DNA of 64,000 nt, taken from NCBI RefSeq assembly GCF_040675855.1, contig NZ_JBEGIK010000001.1:1674001-1738000 (forward strand). The letters run 5' to 3'. Under the pieces are notes generated by a model, which was given only the letters and a program-made list of their open reading frames with translations, was not told the origin of the DNA and ran no database searches. Numbering within the stretch: the first letter of the stretch is position 1; each line of letters begins with the position of its first letter. Below, one piece after another: positions 10,218-19,157 of the stretch. Source of the DNA: Microbacterium sp. LWH3-1.2 (lineage in GTDB: Bacteria > Actinomycetota > Actinomycetes > Actinomycetales > Microbacteriaceae). The translations under genes were made by a program, and so were the position numbers.

Positions 10218-11707
10218 CCGCGACATCCACGTCCACGCTCGTCCCGGCCGAGCTGATCGCGCGCGCCGCCGCTGATCCGCACCGCCCGGCCTACCATTTC
10301 ACCGCGCCGGCGGGATGGCTGAACGATCCCAACGGCCTGACCCAGCGAGACGGCGAGTACCACCTCTTCTACCAGTTCAATCCGTACGCGCCGCTGCACC
10401 ACCGCATCCACTGGGGGCACGCCGTCAGCACCGACCTCGTGCACTGGCGCGATCTGCCGATCGCGCTGACCCCGAGCGACGGCCCCGACGTCGACGGATG
10501 CTGGTCCGGCGTGATCGTGTACGACGGCGACACCCCCACGATCGTGTACTCCGGTCGACACGGTGAGAAAGAACTGCCGTGCGTGGCGACTGGTTCCCCA
10601 GATCTGGTCGAGTGGACGAAGGTCGCCGAGAATCCCGTGATCGCGGCGCCCCCGGCGGCTGTCGAGGTCACTGCCTTCCGCGACCACTGCGTGTGGCGCG
10701 AAGGCGAGACCTGGCGTCAGCTGATCGGCTCCGGCATCCGGGGCCGCGGAGGAACGGCGTTCCTGTACGAGTCCACGGACCTGCGCGAGTGGGCCTATGT
10801 CGGGCCCCTGGTGGTCGGCGACAGCACGGTGGGCGATGCGGGCGACCCCGACTGGACCGGCACCATGTGGGAGTGCGTCGACCTGTTCCGGATCGGCATG
10901 GAGGATGCCGCGCACCGCGACATCCTCGTCTTCTCGGCGTGGGACGACGGCGTCACCCACCACCCGCTCTACTGGTCCGGCCGGTACGAGGGCGACCGCT
11001 TCACGCCGGCCGCGCTGCATCGGCTCGATCTGGGCGGACGCTACTTCTACGCGCCGCAGTCGATGCGCGACGAGTCGGGCAGGCGCCTCCTGTTCGGCTG
11101 GCTGCAGGAGGGGCGACCCGACAGCGCCGCCGTCGCGGCGGGGTGGTCGGGCGTCATGTCGCTGCCGCGCGTGGTGACGGCGGCGCCGGACGGATCCCTC
11201 CGTCAGGCGCCGGCTCCCGAGGTCGACGCGCTGCGCAACGAGCAGATGGTGGCGTTCTCGTCGGTGCTCAGCGCCGAGCCGCTGGAGGTCGTCCGCGGGG
11301 ACGAGCTCGATCTCGAGCTGCGGCTCACGATTCCCGACTCCGGCGCCGTCACGATCGCGCTGCGCGCCACCGACGACGACGCCGAGCGTACGGTGCTGCA
11401 CCTGAGGCGGCACGGCGATCGCGCTGAGCTGGCGCTCGACCGCACGCGGTCGAGCCTGGATCCGGTGGTCGACACTAGTCCGCGCGCGGGAGAGGTGCCC
11501 GTGGACGCCGACGGGGCCGTCGACGTGCGGATCCTCGTGGACCATTCGGCGCTCGAGGTGTTCGCGGGCGGAGTCCCGCTGACCGCGCGCGTGTACCCGA
11601 CCCGTCCGGACGCCCTCGGCATCCGCCTGTCCGGGGACGGCGTCCCGGCGCGGCTGCGTGCCTGGTCCATGCACTCGGTCGCACGCGACGCGGCAGGCAG
11701 CGCGTGA
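10214..11707 (+). CDS. GH32 beta-fructosidase, cytoplasmic
   Basis: A 497-residue glycoside hydrolase family 32 enzyme, expected to release fructose from beta-fructosides. The nucleophile motif is WLNDPNG with D38; the acid/base motif is E220-C221 in MWECVD; the transition-state stabiliser is D157 in FRDH, where most relatives have FRDP, so the proline is replaced by histidine. A C-terminal beta-sandwich module follows (about 350-497, ending with the SALEVFAGG segment). There is no signal peptide, so it acts on imported substrate. It is translationally coupled to the transporter (ATGA) and to the next GH32 gene (GTGA). Confidence 0.9.
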   Translation: MTATSTSTLVPAELIARAAADPHRPAYHFTAPAGWLNDPNGLTQRDGEYHLFYQFNPYAPLHHRIHWGHAVSTDLVHWRDLPIALTPSDGPDVDGCWSGVIVYDGDTPTIVYSGRHGEKELPCVATGSPDLVEWTKVAENPVIAAPPAAVEVTAFRDHCVWREGETWRQLIGSGIRGRGGTAFLYESTDLREWAYVGPLVVGDSTVGDAGDPDWTGTMWECVDLFRIGMEDAAHRDILVFSAWDDGVTHHPLYWSGRYEGDRFTPAALHRLDLGGRYFYAPQSMRDESGRRLLFGWLQEGRPDSAAVAAGWSGVMSLPRVVTAAPDGSLRQAPAPEVDALRNEQMVAFSSVLSAEPLEVVRGDELDLELRLTIPDSGAVTIALRATDDDAERTVLHLRRHGDRAELALDRTRSSLDPVVDTSPRAGEVPVDADGAVDVRILVDHSALEVFAGGVPLTARVYPTRPDALGIRLSGDGVPARLRAWSMHSVARDAAGSA

Positions 11708-13197
11708 CCGTCGTCCCGGGGCTGCCGACGGGGCGGACCATGCGGCCCGAGTTTCATTTCAGCGTGCCCGACAATTGGAAGAACGACCCGCAGCGGCCGA
11801 TCTTCGTCGACGGCGAGTACCACTACTACTACCTGTACAACGCGGACTACCTCGCCGGCGGCATCGGCACGTCGTGGCGCCGGGCCACCACCCGGGACCA
11901 TGTGAGCTTCGTCGATCACGGTGTCGCGATCGAGAAGTTCACCGATGGAAACGGTGACTGCTGGTCGGGATCGCTTGTCATCGACACGGACGACACCGCC
12001 GGGTTCGGACGCGGAGCGGTGATCGCCGTGGTCACCCAGGCCCGGGTCGACCAGGTGCCCGAGGGCGGCCAGGCACAGTTCATCTGGTACTCCACCGACG
12101 GCGGCCGATCCTTTCGGCCCGGCGGGAACGACCCGGTGCTGGCCGACCCGGACCGCAACGAGTTCCGCGACCCGAAGGTGATCTGGGACGGCCGCCGCGA
12201 CCGGTGGTTCATGGCCCTCGCCGAGGGCCACCGCCTCGGCTTCTACGCCTCGCCCGACCTCGCGACCTGGACGCAGGTCGGCCAGTTCGCCCGCGGCGAC
12301 CTGGGGCTGCTGGAGTGTCCCGACATCTTCGAGATGACCGCCGACGACGGATCGTCGCAGTGGGTTCTGGGGGTCAGCGCCAACGCGAAGCACCGCGGCC
12401 TTCCTGCCACCTACGCCTACTGGACGGGCGCCTTCGACGGCAGCCGGTTCCTTCCCGATGCGCCGGAGCCCCGCTGGCTCGACTGGGGCTTCGACTTCTA
12501 CGGCGCCGTCACCTACCCGCACCACGACCGCTCCGGTGCGCAAGACCCGTCCCTTCGCCACGCGATCGGCTGGGCGAACTTCTGGGACTACCCGCACAAC
12601 ACCCCCACCCTCGTGACCGACGGCTACAACGGCGACGACATGATCGTCCGGGACCTCCGGCTGGTGCGCGAGCAGGACGGATACGCCCTCGCCGCCACTC
12701 CCACCGCCGCGTTGACGGAGTACACCACTCGCACGCACCGCCTCGGCGACGTCGACGTCGCCGGTGACCTCGATCTCGACGTCCGCGCGCCCGCGTACGA
12801 CCTGAGCTGTGAGATCCAGTGGGATTCCGAGGCTGTCGATCACACCGGCGACATCGGCTTCGAGGTGTGCCGCGCCCGCGGCGGGTCGCGCTTCGTCGCC
12901 GCCGGGCTCAACCTGTCCGGTCCGCACGCCTATCTGGACCGGACGCTGACCGTCAACCCCACGCGAGGCCGCACGCAAGCCCCGCTCGACCCGTCAGGCG
13001 GACGCGTGGGGATCCGCCTCCTGGTCGATCGCACGAGCGTCGAGCTGTTCGTGGACAACGGCCGGAGCGTGCAGTCGCACCGCGTCTTCCCGGCCGCCGG
13101 AGATGACGGCATCCGACTCTTCGCGCGCGGCGCGAGGGCGGTGTTCCGTGATGTGACGATCAGCGAACTCTCCGTCCCGACGCACACGCGCGTGTGA
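11704..13197 (+). CDS. Second GH32 enzyme, levanase / levan-fructotransferase-like
   Basis: A 497-residue GH32 protein of a different subgroup. The nucleophile motif reads NWKNDPQRP (D28) instead of WMNDPNG, followed by GEYHYYYLYNAD; D156 lies in EFRDPK and E204-C205 in LLECPD, so all three catalytic acids are kept. A beta-sandwich module closes the protein (SVELFVDNGRSV). The NDPQRP variant recalls levanase and levan-fructotransferase-type proteins from memory; I cannot confirm specificity. It lacks a signal peptide, so a cytoplasmic role on short imported fructans or difructose anhydrides is more likely than polymer attack. The GTG start overlaps the previous stop; it ends the operon. Confidence 0.82.
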   Translation: MTVVPGLPTGRTMRPEFHFSVPDNWKNDPQRPIFVDGEYHYYYLYNADYLAGGIGTSWRRATTRDHVSFVDHGVAIEKFTDGNGDCWSGSLVIDTDDTAGFGRGAVIAVVTQARVDQVPEGGQAQFIWYSTDGGRSFRPGGNDPVLADPDRNEFRDPKVIWDGRRDRWFMALAEGHRLGFYASPDLATWTQVGQFARGDLGLLECPDIFEMTADDGSSQWVLGVSANAKHRGLPATYAYWTGAFDGSRFLPDAPEPRWLDWGFDFYGAVTYPHHDRSGAQDPSLRHAIGWANFWDYPHNTPTLVTDGYNGDDMIVRDLRLVREQDGYALAATPTAALTEYTTRTHRLGDVDVAGDLDLDVRAPAYDLSCEIQWDSEAVDHTGDIGFEVCRARGGSRFVAAGLNLSGPHAYLDRTLTVNPTRGRTQAPLDPSGGRVGIRLLVDRTSVELFVDNGRSVQSHRVFPAAGDDGIRLFARGARAVFRDVTISELSVPTHTRV

Positions 13198-13260
13198 GGG
13201 AGGCGAGAACGCCACCGTCGTCTCTCCGCTGCCCGTCGCGGAGGATCAGCCGGAGCCGCG

Positions 13261-13493
13261 CCGCAGGCGCCCGGGCGGACGGATGCTGTCGCCCTGGCGG
13301 CGAGCATCGCCGCTGTGCTCGCGGTCGACCTGGTGAGCCTGGGCGCGCTCGACGGGAAGAGGGGGACGTTCGTCGTTCCGGCAGACGTCGATCTGCGCGA
13401 CGACGTGCTCGTCGACGTCTCGCAGGAGCCCTCGACGGCGATCCCGCCCACTCCGGCGACTCGATCGTGCGCGGCGAGCTCGACGTCAGCTGA
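13261..13493 (+). pseudogene. Relic of an anti-sigma-factor (RskA-like) C-terminal domain, frameshifted
   Basis: Frame 1 from 13261 to about 13430 reads LGALDGKRGTFVVPADVDL and VLVDVSQEP; a shift of one base then gives LDGDPAHSGDSIVRGELDVS and a stop at 13491. Together they resemble the end of RskA-type anti-sigma factors in this family (VPDGV..VDVS.EP.DGDPAHSGDSIVRG). One missing C after GAGCCC would restore the frame. No start, zinc-binding or membrane segment is clear upstream. Confidence 0.5.
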
Positions 13494-13511
13494 GCCGCGG
13501 AGTTTCCTGGA

Positions 13512-13517
13512 TATCCT
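13512..13517 (+). promoter_or_regulatory. -10 element of a leaderless promoter (IclR gene)
   Basis: TATCCT ends exactly six bases before the GTG at 13524, so transcription would begin at the start codon; no ribosome-binding site is seen. Confidence 0.5.
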
Positions 13518-13523
13518 CTCCTT

Positions 13524-14318
13524 GTGTCGCTTCGTGAGGATCTCGTACCCGAGCGGACCAGCATGGGCCGAGGGATCGACGTGCTTTCCCGCGTCGCTCA
13601 GCTGTCGGCGTCGAGTGCGCACGGTGCATCCGTCCAGGACATCGCCCGGGAGCTGCAGCGCGACCGCTCGCAGATCTCGCGCACGCTCGCCGCGCTGGCA
13701 GCCGAGCGGCTCGTGACGCGAGGACCGGACGGTCTCTACCGCCTGGCGTGGGGCTGGTATGCGACGGCCGAGCAGCTGGTCGACCGGCGCCTGCGCAGCG
13801 AGGGCCTCACGATCCTCGACGACCTCTCCGCGGCCGTCGAGGAGGCGTGCTTCCTCGGCGTTCTCGAGGGTGACGCCACGGTCACCATCGTCGAGAGCGT
13901 GCCCGCCGGCGCCCGCATGATCGGTTCCTGGATCGGCCGCGGGTACCCGGCGTTCTGCAGCGATGCAGGCCAAGCGGTGCTGTGGGATGCGTCGGACGAC
14001 GAGATCCGCGGAGTGTTCAGCCGCACCGAGTTCCGAAGCACCGGCCCGAACGCGGCCACGTCCGTCGAGGAGTTCCTCGCGCGGCTGGCACAGGCGCGGA
14101 CCCGGGGCTATGCGATCGTGGCGGAGGAGGCCGAGCCGGGCCTGTACTCGGTGTCGGCGCCCGTCTGGGACTTCCGGGGCGAGGTCATCGCGGGCGTCCA
14201 GATCGTGGGAGAGCGCCACCGGCTGGAGCCGAGGTCGTCGGCCCTGGGGGCCGCGTGCGTCGACGCGGCGCACCGGCTCTCTGTGGCGCTCGGCGCCGCT
14301 GCCGCGCCGACGAGCTGA
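13524..14318 (+). CDS. IclR-family transcriptional regulator
   Basis: A 264-residue regulator: an N-terminal winged helix-turn-helix (about 14-70, with VQDIARELQRDRSQISRTLAAL) and a C-terminal IclR effector domain (80-255, with GRGYPAFCSDAGQAVLWD and GYAIVAEEAEPGLYSVSAPVWD). The GTG at 13524 is supported by a -10 hexamer spaced for a leaderless transcript; an ATG at 13563 would drop 13 residues. It faces the second IclR gene tail to tail, 12 bp apart, and sits between the sugar operon and the amino-acid cluster. It could serve either; the amino-acid cluster seems more likely because IclR proteins often control such catabolic genes. Confidence 0.9.
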   Translation: MSLREDLVPERTSMGRGIDVLSRVAQLSASSAHGASVQDIARELQRDRSQISRTLAALAAERLVTRGPDGLYRLAWGWYATAEQLVDRRLRSEGLTILDDLSAAVEEACFLGVLEGDATVTIVESVPAGARMIGSWIGRGYPAFCSDAGQAVLWDASDDEIRGVFSRTEFRSTGPNAATSVEEFLARLAQARTRGYAIVAEEAEPGLYSVSAPVWDFRGEVIAGVQIVGERHRLEPRSSALGAACVDAAHRLSVALGAAAAPTS

Positions 14319-14330
14319 GTCCGCCCGGCG

Positions 14331-15083
14331 TCACGGTTCCCGGACCAGTCGGGTCAGACGCGTGTGGGCATCGCGGAGCGCGCCCTGCGCCTCACGCACA
14401 CGGCGCGGCGAGAGCGCGCCGCCGCTGACGCCGATGGATGCCACGATGCCCCGGTCATCGCGGATCGGCAGTGCGTACTCCTGCACGCCTTCGACGTACT
14501 CCTCGCGCGCGTTCACCATCCCCAGGTCCCGGTCGCGCTCGAGGAGCTGGAGGAGCTCATCGACCGACCGCGCTGCACCGGGACCGCCGACGCCGACGAA
14601 CTGGACGTCGTCGAGGAGGGCGTGGAGCTCCTCACGGGTGTGGTCCCAGAGCAGTGCCCTGCCCGCACCGGTGCACCAGATAGGGGTGACGATGCCAGGG
14701 CGAAGGTAGTCGGCCGCCACTCCGGGACCTTTCTCGGAGCGCAGCAGGATCGCGCCCGGTCCCTCGGCCGCCATCAGCTGGGCCGAGACTCCCAGCCGGG
14801 AGGTGAGAACGCGCAGGTCCTCGCGGGCCGCGCGCAGCCACGGTCGGCTCAATGCGCCGGCGGCGCGGAAGTACTCGTCGCCTGCGCTGAAGACCGCCGT
14901 GTCGTCGCGGTCCAGGTAGCCCAGGTCGCGCAGTTCCCGGGTAAGGCGCGAGACTCGGCTCCGTTCGATCCCGGTCACCTCGGAGAGGCGGGAGGCATTG
15001 TGGCCCTGGCGCCCGGATCGCTCCTGCGCGACAGCCGCATCGAGCAGCGCGATCCCCTGCAGCAGTGAGGAAGGGGCGGTCAT
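14331..15083 (-). CDS. IclR-family regulator of the permease-racemase operon
   Basis: About 250 residues from the ATG at 15083 (an upstream GTG at 15113 would add 10). The N-terminal helix-turn-helix spans about 10-60 (ASRLSEVTGIERSRVSRLTREL); the ligand domain carries PIWCTGAGRALLWDHTREEL and DDRGIVASIGVSG. It is the third gene of the leftward unit permease-racemase-regulator, 37 bp after the racemase stop, so it probably senses the substrate or an intermediate of the pathway and autoregulates. Its specificity cannot be read from sequence. Confidence 0.88.
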   Translation of the reverse strand: MTAPSSLLQGIALLDAAVAQERSGRQGHNASRLSEVTGIERSRVSRLTRELRDLGYLDRDDTAVFSAGDEYFRAAGALSRPWLRAAREDLRVLTSRLGVSAQLMAAEGPGAILLRSEKGPGVAADYLRPGIVTPIWCTGAGRALLWDHTREELHALLDDVQFVGVGGPGAARSVDELLQLLERDRDLGMVNAREEYVEGVQEYALPIRDDRGIVASIGVSGGALSPRRVREAQGALRDAHTRLTRLVREP

Positions 15084-15120
15084 GGTTCGATGCTTTCTGG
15101 CCGTCGGGGTCACTGTTGCG

Positions 15121-16266
15121 TCACGGAGTGGGAGTCGGCTCGCAGACCGGCACGTTCACGACGACGCGTGGGTTCAGCCGACCCCACGCGGTATAGGCGG
15201 CGGCGGCGATGGTGCCGCTTGCCCGCTCGATGTCGGCCGAGAGGATCTGTGCCGATCCCTGCCGTCCGTAAAGTACCACTTCGTCTCCGACGCCGGCCGA
15301 GGGCACATGGGTGACGTCGACGATCAGGCTGTTCATCGCGAGCCGGTCGACCACCCGCGCGAAGGTGCCGCGAACGAGCACGCTCGCGCTGCCGCCGAGC
15401 ACGCGCGGATAGCCGTCGGCGTACCCGACAGGCACGACGGCCAGCCGGCCGGGGCCGTCGAGCCGTCCGGCTCGGTCGTACCCGATGGTGCTGCCCGCGG
15501 GGTACGGGTTGATCGCCGCGACACGGGACACGAGGCGCATGGCGGGGCGCAGCCCGGGGACGGCCGCCGAGGTGTCCCCGTAGAGCGCCGCACCGATCCG
15601 CACCATGTCCATGCGTGACTCGGGGACGCTCAGCGCCGCGTACGAGGTGGCGCAGTGCTTCTCGAGGAGCCCGCGAGGAGCGCCCAGCAGCCGCTCGGCG
15701 GCGCCGGCCTGATTCCGGAACGCGTGGGCGCCGGCGATCACATCGTCAGCGTCCTCGCACGGGAAGTGCGAGCAGATTCCGACGACGGTGAGCTCACGGC
15801 TCGCAGCGATGCGACGGAGGTACGGCTGCGACCTCGGGTCGTTCCAGTCCACTCCGTCTCGACTGAGCCCGGTGGAATTGAGGGAGAGGTGGGTGCGGAC
15901 AGGGCGCCCGAGCGAGCGGGCGGCGGCGGTCAGGACGCGCGCGTGATCGTCGCCACCCACCCACTCTTCGATATCGAACCGGCCACCGTCCTCGACCTCT
16001 TCGCGCAGCGCGGCGCGGAGCCGGAGGATGCGCCCGGAGAAGCCCCGTCGGCGCGCCTCCTCCGCCTCGGTGTTGGAGGTGATCCCGATGACATCGACGC
16101 CGGCCGCCATCAGGATCGGGAGCACGACCGAGATGCCGTGTCCATAGGCATCCGCCTTCACCACCCCGCACAGCCGCGTCGTGGTCCCGAGTTCGCCGCG
16201 CACGAGATCGAGGTTGTGGGCGATTGCACCGGCGTCGATCTCGACCCAGGCGGGTGTCGTGCTCAT
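15121..16266 (-). CDS. PLP-dependent amino-acid racemase, broad-specificity type
   Basis: A 381-residue alanine-racemase-fold enzyme (fold III). PLP lysine K37 lies in VVKADAYGHG; the second catalytic base Y263 lies in YPAGSTIGYDRA. Several segments match broad-specificity racemases better than housekeeping Alr: HLSLNSTGLSRDG in place of the Alr TGMGR loop, SHFPCEDADD, AMNSLIVDVT and VVLYGRQG. Unlike many such enzymes it has no signal peptide, so it should act in the cytoplasm. It lies 25 bp after an amino-acid permease gene and is divergent from a homoserine-dehydrogenase-like operon, which suggests conversion of an imported D-amino acid to the L form for breakdown. Cell-wall alanine racemase is the alternative. 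Confidence 0.82.
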   Translation of the reverse strand: MSTTPAWVEIDAGAIAHNLDLVRGELGTTTRLCGVVKADAYGHGISVVLPILMAAGVDVIGITSNTEAEEARRRGFSGRILRLRAALREEVEDGGRFDIEEWVGGDDHARVLTAAARSLGRPVRTHLSLNSTGLSRDGVDWNDPRSQPYLRRIAASRELTVVGICSHFPCEDADDVIAGAHAFRNQAGAAERLLGAPRGLLEKHCATSYAALSVPESRMDMVRIGAALYGDTSAAVPGLRPAMRLVSRVAAINPYPAGSTIGYDRAGRLDGPGRLAVVPVGYADGYPRVLGGSASVLVRGTFARVVDRLAMNSLIVDVTHVPSAGVGDEVVLYGRQGSAQILSADIERASGTIAAAAYTAWGRLNPRVVVNVPVCEPTPTP

Positions 16267-16291
16267 GGGCAGCGGTGGTCGGTGTCCGCGA

Positions 16292-17815
16292 CTAGCCGCG
16301 GGGCCGCCGGTGGGGCTCTTCGGCGACGGGGTCGTCCGCCTCGTCGACCGGGGCCTCCTCCGACACCGCGACGACCCGGCGCGCGCCGCGGCGTCCGTAG
16401 CGCCACCAGAAGTACAGGTAGCAGAGGCCGACGAAGGGCACCCCGAAGTACAGCGCCGCGACCTGGTTCGGGTCGAACGCGATGGCCACGAGCGAGATCG
16501 ACAGGAGCACGAAGGCGACGATGGGCAGCGCAGGGTAGAGCGGTGTGCGGTAAGGCAGCGCCGAGACGTCGCCCCCCTCGCGCACGAACCTGCGGCGGTG
16601 GAAGAACTGCGACGCGACGATCGACATCCACACGGCGACGACGGCGAATCCCGCGATCGACACCAGCACCAGGTAGACGGTCTGGGGCGCGATCACGCTG
16701 GAGATCAGTGAGACGAGGCCCAGTGCCAGGCTGACGGTGAGGGCGACCAGGGGGATGCCCCGGCGGGTGAGGCGCTGCAGCACGCGCGGCGCGTGCCCCT
16801 CCTCGGCGAGGGAGAAGAGCATGCGAGCGCAGGAGAACAGGCCGCTGTTGCCGGCGGAGAGCAGCGCCGTGATGATGACGAAGTTCATGATGTCGGCGGC
16901 GTACGGGATGCCGACGTACTCGAACACGTCCACGAACGGGCTGCTGGTCAGGCCCGCGTCCTCGTACGGGAGGAGTGCGGCGATGACGGTGATCGACCCG
17001 ACGAACAGGACCAGCAGTCGGAGGACCGTCGACCGGATGGCCTTGGGGATGTTCTTGCCGGGATCCTTGGTCTCACCGGCGGCGACGCCGATCAGCTCCG
17101 AACCGCTGAACGCGTAGAACACGGCGAGGGCGGTGACGACGACGCCCGCGACGCCGTTCGGGAACAGGCCTTCCGGGGTGACGAAGTTGCTGAACAGGGG
17201 AGCCGCGGGATGCTCGCTCGAGAGAGGGGTGAAGCCGAAGATCGCCATGCCGCCGAACACGATGAGCGCGACGATGGCGACCACCTTGATCAGCGAGAAC
17301 CAGAACTCCGTCTCACCGAAGACGCGCGCCGAGATCGCGTTGACGCCGAAGAGACCCAGGGCGAAGATCAGGCACCATACCCACACGTCGACGCCGGGGA
17401 ACCACCGCTGCATCAGGATGCCGGACGCCGTGAACTCTGAGCCGAGCGCCACGACCCAGCACAGCCAGTAGAGCCACGCGGTGGTGAAGCCCGTGGCGGG
17501 GCCGATGGAGCGCGCCGCGTAGATGTGGAACGCGCCCGAGACCGGATAGGCCAGCGCCAGTTCGCCGAGGCAGGCCATGACCAGCCAGACCACGAACGCG
17601 CCGATGAGGTAGGCGATGATCGCGCCCAGCGGGCCGGCCTGGCTGATGGTGTAGCCCGAGCTCAGGAAGAGCCCGGACCCGATCACGCCGCCGAGGGCGA
17701 TCATGATCAGGTGGCGCGCGTCCATGGAGCGCTGCAGTCGTCGCAGCGGCACCTGTGTCGCGGTGGTGTGGGGGAGAGCGTTCGGAAGCTCACTCTGTTC
17801 GGGCAACGGGCTCAT
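16292..17815 (-). CDS. APC-superfamily amino-acid permease
   Basis: About 507 residues (ATG at 17815 with GAGAAG upstream; an ATG at 17827 is possible). It belongs to the AAT group: the first helix carries [20 protein letters not shown], and [21 protein letters not shown] marks the later family signature. Twelve membrane segments are expected, with a charged cytoplasmic C-terminus. It is the first gene of the leftward permease-racemase-IclR unit, so it probably imports the amino acid that the racemase and the divergent dehydrogenase operon consume. Confidence 0.9.
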   Translation of the reverse strand: MSPLPEQSELPNALPHTTATQVPLRRLQRSMDARHLIMIALGGVIGSGLFLSSGYTISQAGPLGAIIAYLIGAFVVWLVMACLGELALAYPVSGAFHIYAARSIGPATGFTTAWLYWLCWVVALGSEFTASGILMQRWFPGVDVWVWCLIFALGLFGVNAISARVFGETEFWFSLIKVVAIVALIVFGGMAIFGFTPLSSEHPAAPLFSNFVTPEGLFPNGVAGVVVTALAVFYAFSGSELIGVAAGETKDPGKNIPKAIRSTVLRLLVLFVGSITVIAALLPYEDAGLTSSPFVDVFEYVGIPYAADIMNFVIITALLSAGNSGLFSCARMLFSLAEEGHAPRVLQRLTRRGIPLVALTVSLALGLVSLISSVIAPQTVYLVLVSIAGFAVVAVWMSIVASQFFHRRRFVREGGDVSALPYRTPLYPALPIVAFVLLSISLVAIAFDPNQVAALYFGVPFVGLCYLYFWWRYGRRGARRVVAVSEEAPVDEADDPVAEEPHRRPRG

Positions 17816-17870
17816 GACTTCTCGCATTCGAGTCGGGAGTCGGGTGTGGGATGTCGCCGTGCTACATGAT

Positions 17871-17897
17871 CACAACAATGTGTCTATGGTGCACAAC
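17871..17897. promoter_or_regulatory. Direct-repeat operator candidate between divergent catabolic operons
   Basis: CACAAC occurs at 17871 and 17892, exactly 21 bp apart, each followed by an AT-rich half (AATGTGT and GCATATGT). The 286-bp gap (17816-18101) between permease and dehydrogenase is locally AT-richer than its surroundings. It is a likely target for one of the two IclR regulators. Confidence 0.35.
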
Positions 17898-18101
17898 GCA
17901 TATGTCGGGCAGATTACGGGGCGCGAGGGCCCGTGCACAAGGCATCCGCGGGAATTCGCGGCGAACGGGGGCTGTTCGGGCAGTTCTTTCGGACGGTGGT
18001 CAGTCTGACATCCTGTGCGAGCGATCCGGCAGGCGCGAGCTGACGCGCCGGCTGGGGATGCTGGGTCGAACCTCTTCCCGAATCTCTTGAAGGAGCTCGA
18101 C

Positions 18102-19157
18102 GTGGACCGTCATGACATCGCGCTGATCGGCTTCGGCGGCGTCAACCGTGCGCTGGCGCAGATCATCCTCGACCGCGGCGACGAACTCGCCACCGACCTC
18201 GGCTTCACGCTCCGCGTCGTGGCCATCACCGACCTCCGCCTGGGCTCCCTGATGCAGGCAGACGGCATCGACCTGGCGGAGGTGTTCGCGATGTCCGACG
18301 GCGAGACCTTCGCGGGCAAGCCGGGTGGCACGGCGGCGCCGCAGAACGATTACGTCATCCGCAACAGCACGGCCGACATCGTGGTCGAGGCCACCTTCAC
18401 CAACCCGATCGACGGTGAGCCGGGGATCTCACATGTGCGGGCCGCGCTGGAAAGCGGCAAGAGCGTGACCACGACGAACAAGGGGCCGGTCGCGCTGGGC
18501 GGGCTCGAGCTCAATCGTCTCGCGGCCGCGAACGGCGTCACCTTCCAGTACGAGGGGTCGGTCGTCAGCGGGACGCCCATCCTGCGATTCGCGTCCGAGA
18601 CGCTCAAGGGTCTGCGGATCGACGCGGTCGAGGGCATCCTCAACGGCACGAGCAACTACGTGCTGGGTCAGATGGAGTCGGGAATGACGCTGGACGACGC
18701 TGTCGCGGAGGCGCAGGCGCTCGGTTACGCCGAGGCGGACCCGACGGCGGACATCGAAGGCTCAGACGTCCAGCTGAAGGTCGTGATCCTGGCCAACGAG
18801 CTCCTCGGTGCCGACATCACCACGGCCGACGTGACCCGTCGGGGGATCTCCGAGGTCTCGGCCGCCGACATCATCGAGGCCGCCGCGCAGGGCAGGCGCT
18901 ACAAGCTGATCGGGTCGGCGTTCCGCAACGCCGCCGGAACGGTCACCGCGAAGGTCGAGCCGGTGGCGCTTGCGCTGACCCACCCGCTCGCCAGCGTCAG
19001 CGGCCCGACGAACGCGGTCTCCTTCGACACCGATCTCCTCGGCACGGTGACCGTCTCGGGCCCCGGCGCCGGGCGCATCGAGACCGCCTACGCGCTGCTG
19101 TCGGACATCATCGCGATCGACGCGCACCAGCGTGCTCGCGCCGAGACCGTCCGGTGA
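18102..19157 (+). CDS. Homoserine-dehydrogenase-like oxidoreductase, no ACT domain
   Basis: A 351-residue enzyme related to homoserine dehydrogenase. The GTG at 18102 is chosen because GAAGGAGC lies six bases upstream. A Rossmann motif GFGGVNR (10-16) binds NAD(P). Catalytic positions of the family are kept: K127 in TTTNKG, E211 in [13 protein letters not shown], and K226 in [12 protein letters not shown] is the substrate segment. It lacks the C-terminal ACT domain that gives threonine feedback in biosynthetic enzymes. It is coupled (GTGA) to an aldehyde dehydrogenase and then an aspartase, which suggests it runs in the oxidising direction, homoserine to aspartate semialdehyde. Another 3-hydroxy or 4-hydroxy amino acid as substrate is possible. 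Confidence 0.85.
   Translation: MDRHDIALIGFGGVNRALAQIILDRGDELATDLGFTLRVVAITDLRLGSLMQADGIDLAEVFAMSDGETFAGKPGGTAAPQNDYVIRNSTADIVVEATFTNPIDGEPGISHVRAALESGKSVTTTNKGPVALGGLELNRLAAANGVTFQYEGSVVSGTPILRFASETLKGLRIDAVEGILNGTSNYVLGQMESGMTLDDAVAEAQALGYAEADPTADIEGSDVQLKVVILANELLGADITTADVTRRGISEVSAADIIEAAAQGRRYKLIGSAFRNAAGTVTAKVEPVALALTHPLASVSGPTNAVSFDTDLLGTVTVSGPGAGRIETAYALLSDIIAIDAHQRARAETVR

Noticed and set aside
15121..16266. Call as the housekeeping alanine racemase
   Set aside because: Key loops match the broad-specificity subgroup better and the context is catabolic; kept only as an alternative.
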